Of a stretch of DNA of 64,000 nucleotides, positions 8,406-14,879 are shown piece by piece; positions within the stretch are counted from its first letter, which is position 1, and each line of letters begins with the position of its first letter. Position numbers and translations under genes: made by a program. The notes beneath the pieces were generated by a model. It was not told where the DNA came from, ran no database searches, and saw only the letters and a list, made by a program, of their open reading frames with translations. The DNA is from Lachnospiraceae bacterium (GTDB lineage: Bacteria > Bacillota > Clostridia > Lachnospirales > Lachnospiraceae). The stretch is taken from NCBI GenBank assembly GCA_024696005.1, contig JAILHF010000011.1:62001-126000 (forward strand), read 5' to 3'.

Positions 8406-9151
8406 TTTATCTCCTCCCCGTCGTCGTCGCTGCGGTAGTTGATCATGTCGAGGAAGATCTCCTCCAGATCCTGCCCGGGATGTGCCGCGGAAAGATCCTC
8501 GACGGTGCCCTGGTACAGGGAATGGCCGTGATTCATGATGATGATGTGATCGCAGAGCTTTTCGGCGACCTCCAGCACATGCGTGGAAAACAGAACGCAG
8601 TTTCCGGCGTTCGCGTGCTCGCGCATCATCTGCTTCAGTTCGTAAGCCGCGGAAGGATCAAGTCCGGTCATGGGCTCATCCAGGATCCAGGCCGGGGGAT
8701 TGTGGACCAGGGCCGCAATGATCATGAGCTTCTGGCGCATTCCGTGGGAATACTCCCGCATGCGTGTCTTGAGGGAATCGAGGATGCCGAAGCGCTCCGC
8801 AAGCTCGGGTACACGGCGTTTACGATCTTCTTCGCTGACGTGGTAGATGTCGGCGACGAAATTGATATATTCCAGCCCCGTCAGCTGCAGGAGCAGATCG
8901 GGATTGTCGGAGACATAGGCGAAAGAAGCCTTGGCTTCCATGGGCTGCTTGACGATGTCGTAGCCGCCTATGACGGCGCTTCCGCCGGCAGGCTTGAGAA
9001 TGCCGGTCAGCATTCGGATCACGGTGGTCTTTCCGGCGCCATTGGGACCTGCAAAGCCGACGATCTCGCCTTTTCCGATCGAAAAAGACATGTCATCGAC
9101 TGCCTTGAAATCTTTGCCATATATCATGCTCAAATGGGATGCCTGTATCAT
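8402..9151 (-). CDS. ABC transporter ATP-binding protein
   Basis: The 249-residue protein carries all nucleotide-binding motifs: Walker A GPNGAGKTT, a Q-loop region, the signature segment YSHGMRQKL and Walker B AWILDEPMTGLD followed by the switch histidine in STHVLEV. It powers the permease encoded directly downstream with a 4-base overlap. The start has a strong GGGAGGTGG site. The signature SHGMRQ, in place of LSGGQ, is typical of CcmA/NatA-type export ATPases. It is divergently transcribed from the DUF2812 gene. Confidence 0.9.
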   Translation of the reverse strand: MIQASHLSMIYGKDFKAVDDMSFSIGKGEIVGFAGPNGAGKTTVIRMLTGILKPAGGSAVIGGYDIVKQPMEAKASFAYVSDNPDLLLQLTGLEYINFVADIYHVSEEDRKRRVPELAERFGILDSLKTRMREYSHGMRQKLMIIAALVHNPPAWILDEPMTGLDPSAAYELKQMMREHANAGNCVLFSTHVLEVAEKLCDHIIIMNHGHSLYQGTVEDLSAAHPGQDLEEIFLDMINYRSDDDGEEIK

Positions 9152-9179
9152 GATGCCACCTCCCGAAAGCTTTTCGCTA

Positions 9180-9208
9180 ATTGTAGCAGATATCCTGCAG
9201 AATGTCAG
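9180..9208 (-). promoter_or_regulatory. Promoter of the ABC exporter operon
   Basis: On the - strand CTGACA (9208-9203), 17-base spacer, TACAAT (9185-9180), about 28 bases upstream of the ATPase start. It lies back to back with the DUF2812 promoter, ten bases between the two -35 boxes. Confidence 0.6.
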
Positions 9209-9217
9209 CTTTTTTTC

Positions 9218-9246
9218 TTGTTACTCCGATAAAGATGTTGTATAAT
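9218..9246 (+). promoter_or_regulatory. Promoter of the DUF2812 gene
   Basis: TTGTTA (9218-9223), 17-base spacer, perfect TATAAT (9241-9246). The gene's ribosome binding site AAGGAGGTGG follows. Confidence 0.65.
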
Positions 9247-9282
9247 CAAAATGAAGTACGAGTTTTCAAAGGAGGTGGGTAT

Positions 9283-9870
9283 ATGGCTGTTCAGAGAAGT
9301 TTTTTGGCTGCGTTCAAGCATATTGTACCTGCGGACCTGGAATTTTATCTGGAAGAAAAGAATGCGGAAGGACTCATACTCGTACCGCTCAAGGGAACAT
9401 CCGTCTTTTCCCTGCTGTTTACGGAGGAGGCACCGAAGAGATATAAATACGCTGTGGATTGCCCTACCATTCCCAAGGCCATGTACATGAAGAAGCTTTC
9501 CGATGACGGCTGGGAATATCTCGGGCAGAGCATGAACCGCTATCTCTGGAGAAAAGAGTATGAGGAAGGGGAGCGGCCCGGCGATTTTTCGGACAAGCTG
9601 GGGCAGTACAGGCATTGCCTGCAGCTGGGGCTGATCCTGCTGGTCCTTGCCCTTGTTTTTGTAGGGCTCTTCGGGGCACTTTGCTATACGCTTTACCGGG
9701 AATATTCCCTGGGAGGGATGGATCCGAAGCGCTTCGCTGCATATCTGGTCGTCATCGCTTTCCAGCTGCCGTTTGTTTTCCTCTTTTTCGGCGGCTCCGT
9801 GAAGCTTCTGAAAGAGCTTCCCGTTCTGAAAGGAAAGATGGATTACCAAAGGGCTGTACGCAAAGTGTGA
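9283..9870 (+). CDS. DUF2812 domain membrane protein
   Basis: A 195-residue protein. The N-terminal ~110 residues resemble DUF2812, with the characteristic FTEEAPKRYKYAVD and DDGWEYLGQSMNRYLWRKEY segments; two transmembrane helices follow (near residues 118-140 and 158-178) and a short basic cytosolic tail. The family is common in Firmicutes, often next to PadR-type regulators, and has no assigned biochemical role. The start is set by an AAGGAGGTGG site; the frame runs further upstream but through the promoter, so earlier starts are rejected. It is followed by a terminator and appears monocistronic. Confidence 0.8.
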   Translation: MAVQRSFLAAFKHIVPADLEFYLEEKNAEGLILVPLKGTSVFSLLFTEEAPKRYKYAVDCPTIPKAMYMKKLSDDGWEYLGQSMNRYLWRKEYEEGERPGDFSDKLGQYRHCLQLGLILLVLALVFVGLFGALCYTLYREYSLGGMDPKRFAAYLVVIAFQLPFVFLFFGGSVKLLKELPVLKGKMDYQRAVRKV

Positions 9871-9893
9871 TCCGAAACATGATAAAGCAAAGC

Positions 9894-9922
9894 AGGCTCC
9901 CTGATCCGGGGAGTCTTTTTTT
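9894..9922 (+). terminator. Rho-independent terminator after the DUF2812 gene
   Basis: AGGCTCCC pairs with GGGGAGTCT (one G-T pair) around a short loop, followed by seven T. Confidence 0.65.
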
Positions 9923-9986
9923 GTGTCTTTTTTTCAACATTTTGTCTCCCCGCATGCAGATATAGTCCGTGGCGCTCGATTCCGTC

Positions 9987-10131
9987 GCTAAGCCACTCGA
10001 CGAAACTGCCTCTACATTATTCAACAGTACGAAACCGGTCGACATTCGGCATCCATGTCTCATGTCTTCCTTGCTCAGCCATCCGGGCTTCGCATTTCTG
10101 TCTTTTTATGCAGTTTCGAGAGTGGCTAAGC
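9987..10131. repeat. Long imperfect inverted repeat (MITE-like or structured RNA)
   Basis: The 23-base arm 9987-10009 (GCTAAGCCACTC..CGAAACTGC) is matched in inverse by the 22-base arm 10110-10131 (GCAGTTTCG..GAGTGGCTAAGC), with one substitution and a small length difference, around a ~100-base interior with no open frame. No clear target-site duplication is visible. Confidence 0.55.
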
Positions 10132-10177
10132 TCCTCCATAGGCTGCCACGTCCTATATCTGTCCTGCAGGGGCTGGG

Positions 10178-10297
10178 ATGCCACAGAGTTCCCCGGTCTG
10201 CCCCGTTTTTCCTAAGACTGCCACGTATTTCCCCGGTCTGCCCTGTTTTTCCCAAAACTGCCACAGACTTCCCCAATCTGCCCCGTTTTTCTACGAT
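10178..10297. repeat. Three tandem 40-bp repeats
   Basis: Units at 10178-10217, 10218-10257 and 10258-10297 are contiguous and about 80-85 % alike by eye; each contains TGCCAC, then TTCCCC, TCTGCCC and GTTTTTC. A partial copy of the start (CTGCCACG) lies at 10143. The unit length is not a multiple of three, so selection as protein is unlikely. Confidence 0.75.
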
Positions 10298-10408
10298 TTT
10301 CCTCTTTTTTACATTCTTTATGCCATGGTGCCGTGTATTATTCGGATCATTTTGCATTGGTTTGGATTTGGATAGTTTTGATCTATGCGGAGTAGAACAA
10401 AAACGAGG

Positions 10409-10800
10409 TTTACATAACAACAGAGCATTTCCTCGATTTTGTATACATAATCATATTATTTCATAAGAGATAGGAGTGGAAATAGTTTACATAAAGAGTT
10501 AACATAAATATATTATAGAACATACGTTTTGGCTTCCGGGTTACATAATGGTATAAAAATCAAAACACAACATATCAAATCTGAAATAAACATAAAAATA
10601 TAATAGAGCAGACATTATGACTGAAACGGTCTATTTACATAAAATCTTAAAAAAGTATAAAATCTATTTACATAACATCATTATTATGTTTATTAAAACT
10701 AAATATTAGTTAACATAACATTGTTCACATATGTTTCGTTGGTTTACATAATATTTGGTATACATGATAACGCATTGGTTTACATAAATAGATAACATAA
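10409..10800. repeat. AT-rich array of TTTACATAA-like 9-mers
   Basis: Six exact TTTACATAA copies start at 10409, 10486, 10634, 10667, 10743 and 10779. Variants TATACATAA (10442), TTAACATAA (10499, 10710), GTTACATAA (10540) and ATAACATAA (10792) lie between. All point the same way. Intervals of 33, 44, 13, 41, 94, 33, 43, 33, 36 and 13 bases cluster near three and four helical turns. The array ends about 20 bases before the -35 box of the nuclease-helicase gene. Confidence 0.8.
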
Positions 10801-10820
10801 GTAGACGATTTTATGCCATA

Positions 10821-10849
10821 TTGAAACATATGTTCTATTGTGGTATGAT
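10821..10849 (+). promoter_or_regulatory. Promoter of the nuclease-helicase gene, predicted leaderless
   Basis: TTGAAA (10821-10826), 17-base spacer, TATGAT (10844-10849). The ATG at 10857 starts seven bases after the -10 box and lacks a Shine-Dalgarno sequence. Confidence 0.6.
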
Positions 10850-10856
10850 ATCGACT

Positions 10857-13394
10857 ATGGGTGAGATCGCGAGCGAAACCGAAATACGTCTTTCCGTGCG
10901 GGAACTGGTCGAATTTATCCTGCGGAGCGGAGACATCGATAACAGGAGAGGGATCTCTCCGGAAAAAGCCATGCAGGAGGGGAGCAGGCTTCACCGCATG
11001 ATCCAGCGGAGCATGGGACCCGGATATACTCCGGAAGTGCCTCTGCGTTACTGTTACCGTACCGAACGCTACAGCATCGTGCTGGACGGAAGGGCGGACG
11101 GGATCATTGACGAAAGCCTTGCAGGCCCTGATGAACACAGCATTGGGGGCTCCCAGATCAGTCTGAATCAATATCTCCTTGGGGAAGAATTCCCGCAGAT
11201 CACCATCGACGAGATCAAGTGCATTCACCGCCGGCTGGACCGTCTGTCCGGCCCTGTTCCGGTGCATCTGGCGCAGGCAAAGGTCTACGCTTATATCTAT
11301 TCCGAGCAGAACGAGCTGCCGTTCATAAGGGTTCGCATGACCTACTGCAACCTCGAGACGGAGGAGCTGCGTTATTTCTTTGAGGAGTATTCCCGTGAGG
11401 ATCTGCAGGCCTGGTTTGAAGACCTGATGGGGCAATACCGGAAATGGGCCGATCTGTCGCTGGACTGGAAGCAGCTGCGGCAGGAGTCCCTTAAGGAACT
11501 GGAGTTTCCTTTCCCGTTCCGGAAGGGCCAGCAGGCGCTGGCGGCGCAGGTGTACAAGACGATCGGAGACCGGCAGAAGCTGTTCCTGGAAGCGCCGACG
11601 GGTGTCGGAAAAACGATCACAACCCTCTTTCCGGCGCTGAAAGCCATGGGGGAGGAGAGGCTGGAGAAGATCTTTTACCTGACGGCCAGGACCATCACGC
11701 GCACCGTGGCCTCGGATACGCTCGAGCTGCTGCGCAGCCGCGGGATGCGGCTCAAGAGCGTGGTGATCACCGCAAAGGAAAAGATCTGCCCGCTGGAAAA
11801 AGCAGAATGCAATCCCGAAGCCTGCCCCTATGCGAAGGGGCATTTCGACCGGATCAACGATGCGATCTACCACGGGATTACGGAAAACGACAGGCTCGAT
11901 CGTGAAATTATAGCATTGACTGCGCTCCAATATCAGGTCTGCCCGTTTGAATTAAGTCTTGATTTGAGTTTATTTGCCGATACGATCATCTGCGATTACA
12001 ATTATGTCTTCGATCCCCATGCCTCCCTGAAACGGTATTTTGCCGACGGGGTCAAGGGGGAATACGCGTTTTTGATCGACGAGGCTCACAATCTCGTGGA
12101 ACGCGGGCGGAACATGTACAGTGCCGAACTGTTCAAGGACGATTTTCTGGCCGTAAAGAAGCTGTGGAAGCAGGCAGCCGAAAAGATCGCCCTGACGGGC
12201 AGCGGGAGAGGAAAGAAGAAGATCAAGGGTAGCCGCCTGTTGGACCGGATGGTGCGCGGGGCGGATGCCTGCAACAGGGAGCTGTTGCGCCTGCGAAAAG
12301 AATGCGCGCCCTGCAGGGTGCTGGAAGGGATCGATACGCTGGCAGGCCACGCGGAATCGCTGAACAGCACACTCACCCAGTTCCTTGACGAGGAAGAGAA
12401 TACCGGGGTGAGGGAGGAAACGCTGGAGTTTTATTTCAAGCTTGGGCATTTCCTTCTGATCTACGAGCGCCTGGATGAGCACTACCGCATCTATGCGGAG
12501 GAAAGGGAGAAGCTGGGATTTGTTGTGAAGCTGCTCTGCGTGGATCCGTCACGCTGCCTCTCCGAGTGCATGGAAAAAGGCCGCAGCAGCATACTCTTTT
12601 CCGCTACATTGCTGCCGATCCGATATTATCGACAATTGCTTGGTGCAAAAGATGAGGATATCGCGGTATATGCTGAATCAGCATTTAACAAAGACAAATT
12701 GGGCGTTTTTGTCTGTCATGACGTCAGCAGCAGATATCGACAGCGGAATGAGGATACCTATTACCGCATCGCCCGTTACATTGCCGAAGTGACCGCGGCA
12801 AAGAGCGGAAATTACATGGTCTTTTTCCCTTCGTTCCTGTTCATGGAAAAGGTCCATGAATGCTTTGAAAGGCACTTCCTTCCGGGGATTTCGGGAGAAT
12901 GCCTGCGGCAGAAGGAAAAGATGAGCGAGGAGGAAAGAGAAGCCTTTCTCGCAAGGTTTGAAAAAAGATATCCACAACCTGTGGATAGTGTGGATAACGC
13001 CGGGGGCGGGGCTGAGCTGATCGGTTTCTGCGTTTTGGGCGGGATCTTTTCCGAAGGGATCGATCTGAAGGAGGATGCGCTGATCGGCAGCATCGTCATC
13101 GGTGTCGGCTTCCCCCAGATCTGCAACGAACGGGAGATCATCAAGGAATACTTTGAAGAACAGGGCTTTGATTACGCTTACCGTTATCCCGGAATGAACA
13201 AAGTGCTGCAGGCTGCCGGCCGCGTGATCCGGACGGAACGCGACCGCGGCGTTGTCGTGCTTCTGGATGAGCGTTTCCTGGACCGTTCCTACCAGAAGAT
13301 GTTCCCACGCGAGTGGAGCGGCTACCGGGTCATGACCTTCGGCCGGATCGGGGAAGCCCTCGAAAGCTTCTGGGAGGATGAAGGGGAATCCTGA
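10857..13394 (+). CDS. DinG/Rad3-family ATP-dependent helicase with N-terminal PD-(D/E)XK nuclease-like domain
   Basis: The 845-residue product has a superfamily 2 XPD/DinG helicase core: Walker A APTGVGKTIT near residue 244, DEAH box near 407, and C-terminal motifs ending in QAAGRVIRTERDRG. Cysteines at about 311-322 and 361 (KICPLEKAECNPEACP, QVCPF) fit the XPD-type 4Fe-4S cluster. The first ~190 residues look like a RecB/Cas4-type nuclease: GSRLHRMIQ, LDGRADG, DEIKCI and AQAKVYAYIY. It likely acts in DNA repair or processing of branched DNA. The start at 10857 follows a promoter; earlier in-frame starts lie inside that promoter. Parts near 11905-11985 and 12615-12745 are AT-richer than the rest. 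Confidence 0.85.
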   Translation: MGEIASETEIRLSVRELVEFILRSGDIDNRRGISPEKAMQEGSRLHRMIQRSMGPGYTPEVPLRYCYRTERYSIVLDGRADGIIDESLAGPDEHSIGGSQISLNQYLLGEEFPQITIDEIKCIHRRLDRLSGPVPVHLAQAKVYAYIYSEQNELPFIRVRMTYCNLETEELRYFFEEYSREDLQAWFEDLMGQYRKWADLSLDWKQLRQESLKELEFPFPFRKGQQALAAQVYKTIGDRQKLFLEAPTGVGKTITTLFPALKAMGEERLEKIFYLTARTITRTVASDTLELLRSRGMRLKSVVITAKEKICPLEKAECNPEACPYAKGHFDRINDAIYHGITENDRLDREIIALTALQYQVCPFELSLDLSLFADTIICDYNYVFDPHASLKRYFADGVKGEYAFLIDEAHNLVERGRNMYSAELFKDDFLAVKKLWKQAAEKIALTGSGRGKKKIKGSRLLDRMVRGADACNRELLRLRKECAPCRVLEGIDTLAGHAESLNSTLTQFLDEEENTGVREETLEFYFKLGHFLLIYERLDEHYRIYAEEREKLGFVVKLLCVDPSRCLSECMEKGRSSILFSATLLPIRYYRQLLGAKDEDIAVYAESAFNKDKLGVFVCHDVSSRYRQRNEDTYYRIARYIAEVTAAKSGNYMVFFPSFLFMEKVHECFERHFLPGISGECLRQKEKMSEEEREAFLARFEKRYPQPVDSVDNAGGGAELIGFCVLGGIFSEGIDLKEDALIGSIVIGVGFPQICNEREIIKEYFEEQGFDYAYRYPGMNKVLQAAGRVIRTERDRGVVVLLDERFLDRSYQKMFPREWSGYRVMTFGRIGEALESFWEDEGES
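12968..12997 (+). other. Cluster of three DnaA boxes inside the helicase gene
   Basis: ATATCCACA (12968-12976), TGTGGATAG (12980-12988) and the perfect reverse box TGTGGATAA (12989-12997) lie within 30 bases. The first two differ from TTATCCACA by one base. The stretch encodes PQPVDSVDN in the helicase. Confidence 0.45.
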
Positions 13395-13455
13395 ACGGCA
13401 ACAATATAATAACGAATTTTCTTATTGTAAAGAAAAAAGAATTATGTTACTCTAA

Positions 13456-13496
13456 ATGTTACGTTCAGTGGCTGGCAGGCCGCTGAACGGTAACAT
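13456..13496. promoter_or_regulatory. Large palindrome upstream of the GH13 gene, possible operator
   Basis: The arms 13456-13472 (ATGTTACGTTCAGTGGC) and 13479-13496 (GCCGCTGAACGGTAACAT) are inverse copies apart from one inserted base and one G-T pair, with a 6-base centre. It lies about 40 bases before the amylase start. It could be a LacI-type operator or an RNA hairpin in the leader; no T-run follows. Confidence 0.5.
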
Positions 13497-13534
13497 GGGT
13501 CGGATTTTATGTATCGCAAAAGGGAGGAACGATC

Positions 13535-14848
13535 ATGTGGGCTGAGGAAAGCGTATTCTATCAGATTTACCCCCTTGGTTTTTGCGGGGCGCCTTTTGAA
13601 AATGACGGGGTGGTGCAGTCGAGGATCCTGAAGGTACTGGACTGGATCCCTCATATCAAGAAGCTGGGCTGCAATGCCATCTATTTTTCGCCGGTTTTCG
13701 AATCGGACACCCATGGTTACAATACCAGGGATTACACGCGTCTGGATACCAGGCTCGGCAGCAACGAAGATTTCGCAAAGGTTTGCGACGCGCTTCATAA
13801 AGAAGGGATACGCGTGGTGCTGGACGGCGTGTTCAATCACGTCGGCCGCGGCTTCTGGGCATTCAGGGATGTATGCGAAAAGCGCGAAGCGTCCCCTTAT
13901 GTGAGCTGGTTCAACCGCATCGATTTCGGCGGGAATTCGAATTATAACGACGGCTTCTGGTATGAAGGCTGGGAAGGAAACTACGATCTGGTAAAGCTCA
14001 ATCTCCGCAACGAGGATGTGATACAGCACATCTTTTCGGCTGTGGACGGCTGGATCAGGGAGTTCGGGATCGACGGGATACGCCTGGATGTGGCCTATTG
14101 CCTGGATCATGAGTTCCTGCGCCGTCTGCGCGAGTTCACGGACGGAAAGAAGGAGGATTTCTTCCTGCTGGGAGAGGTGCTCCACGGGGAATACGGCCGC
14201 ATGCTCTCCGAGATGCACATTCATTCCCTGACGAACTATCAGTGTTATAAAGGGATTCATTCGGCCTTCAATTCGGCCAACATGTTCGAGATCATCCATT
14301 CGCTCCTGCGTCTTTTCGGGCCGGAGGACTGGACGGTCTGCAGGGGGGCGCATCTGTTGTCGTTTGCGGACAATCATGATGTCAGCCGCATCGCGAGCCT
14401 GATTCAGGATGAGAACTGCCTGCCTCTGGTTTACGCGATGGTATTCGGAATGCCCGGCATCCCCTGCGTATATTACGGAAGCGAGTGGGGAACGAAGGCG
14501 GACAAGTCCCAGGGGGATCCCGCACTGCGTCCCTGCTTTGATGCGCCGCAGTGGACGGCACTCACGGATTACATCTCCCGTCTGGCGGAGGCAAAGAAAA
14601 AGAGCAAGGCGCTGAATTACGGCGGAATGCGCAGCGTCGTCCTTCAGAACAGGCAGTGCATCTTCGAACGCAAATGCGATGACGAGCGGGTCCTGGTCGC
14701 GATCAACATGGACAGCAATCCGTATACGGCGCATTTTGACGCCGGCTGCGGGCAGGCGACGGATCTGATCAGCGGAAAGCTCCACGATTTCGGGGGCGGA
14801 AGCGAACTGCCGCCTTACAGCGCGGCATTCTGGCTGATGGAACGCTAA
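13535..14848 (+). CDS. GH13 alpha-amylase-family glycoside hydrolase (maltodextrin-degrading type)
   Basis: A 437-residue cytoplasmic enzyme with no signal peptide. GH13 regions are clear: DGVFNHVG (region I), [11 protein letters not shown] with the nucleophile Asp near residue 184 (II), LLGEVLHGE with the acid/base Glu near 213 (III) and FADNHDVSR (IV). The N-terminus [13 protein letters not shown] and the compact size resemble cytoplasmic cyclomaltodextrinase or maltogenic-type enzymes that trim short alpha-glucans. Start is supported by AGGGAGGAAC. It lies 31 bases before valS and probably shares its transcript. Substrate is inferred from the family and the absence of a signal peptide. Confidence 0.88.
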   Translation: MWAEESVFYQIYPLGFCGAPFENDGVVQSRILKVLDWIPHIKKLGCNAIYFSPVFESDTHGYNTRDYTRLDTRLGSNEDFAKVCDALHKEGIRVVLDGVFNHVGRGFWAFRDVCEKREASPYVSWFNRIDFGGNSNYNDGFWYEGWEGNYDLVKLNLRNEDVIQHIFSAVDGWIREFGIDGIRLDVAYCLDHEFLRRLREFTDGKKEDFFLLGEVLHGEYGRMLSEMHIHSLTNYQCYKGIHSAFNSANMFEIIHSLLRLFGPEDWTVCRGAHLLSFADNHDVSRIASLIQDENCLPLVYAMVFGMPGIPCVYYGSEWGTKADKSQGDPALRPCFDAPQWTALTDYISRLAEAKKKSKALNYGGMRSVVLQNRQCIFERKCDDERVLVAINMDSNPYTAHFDAGCGQATDLISGKLHDFGGGSELPPYSAAFWLMER

Positions 14849-14879
14849 AGAGAGAGAAAGAGAAAAAGGAGAAAGAACA

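Larger units (their letters stand above)
9923..10820. other. Non-coding accessory island upstream of the nuclease-helicase
   Basis: About 900 bases without a convincing gene. From left to right it contains a long inverted repeat (9987-10131), three tandem 40-bp units (10178-10297), and an AT-rich stretch from about 10375 with repeated TTTACATAA-like 9-mers. The composition drops sharply from the G+C-rich surroundings. Short reading frames here are repeat-driven, have low-complexity translations and lack ribosome binding sites. Confidence 0.7.

Noticed and set aside
10178-10297. Possible CRISPR array
   Set aside because: The 40-bp units are directly contiguous with no spacers, and no cas genes are present.
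9969-10466. 165-codon frame over the inverted repeat and 40-bp repeats
   Set aside because: The repeats are 40 bp, so the repeated peptide shifts frame; the translation is Phe/Cys/Pro-rich with no ribosome binding site. Likely non-coding.
13483-13496. Catabolite-responsive element (cre) in the right arm of the palindrome before the amylase gene
   Set aside because: TGAACGGTAACA is two bases shorter than the cre consensus centre and better explained as part of the longer palindrome.
14849-14879. T-box riboswitch before valS
   Set aside because: Only 31 bases separate the amylase stop from valS, far too short for a T-box leader.
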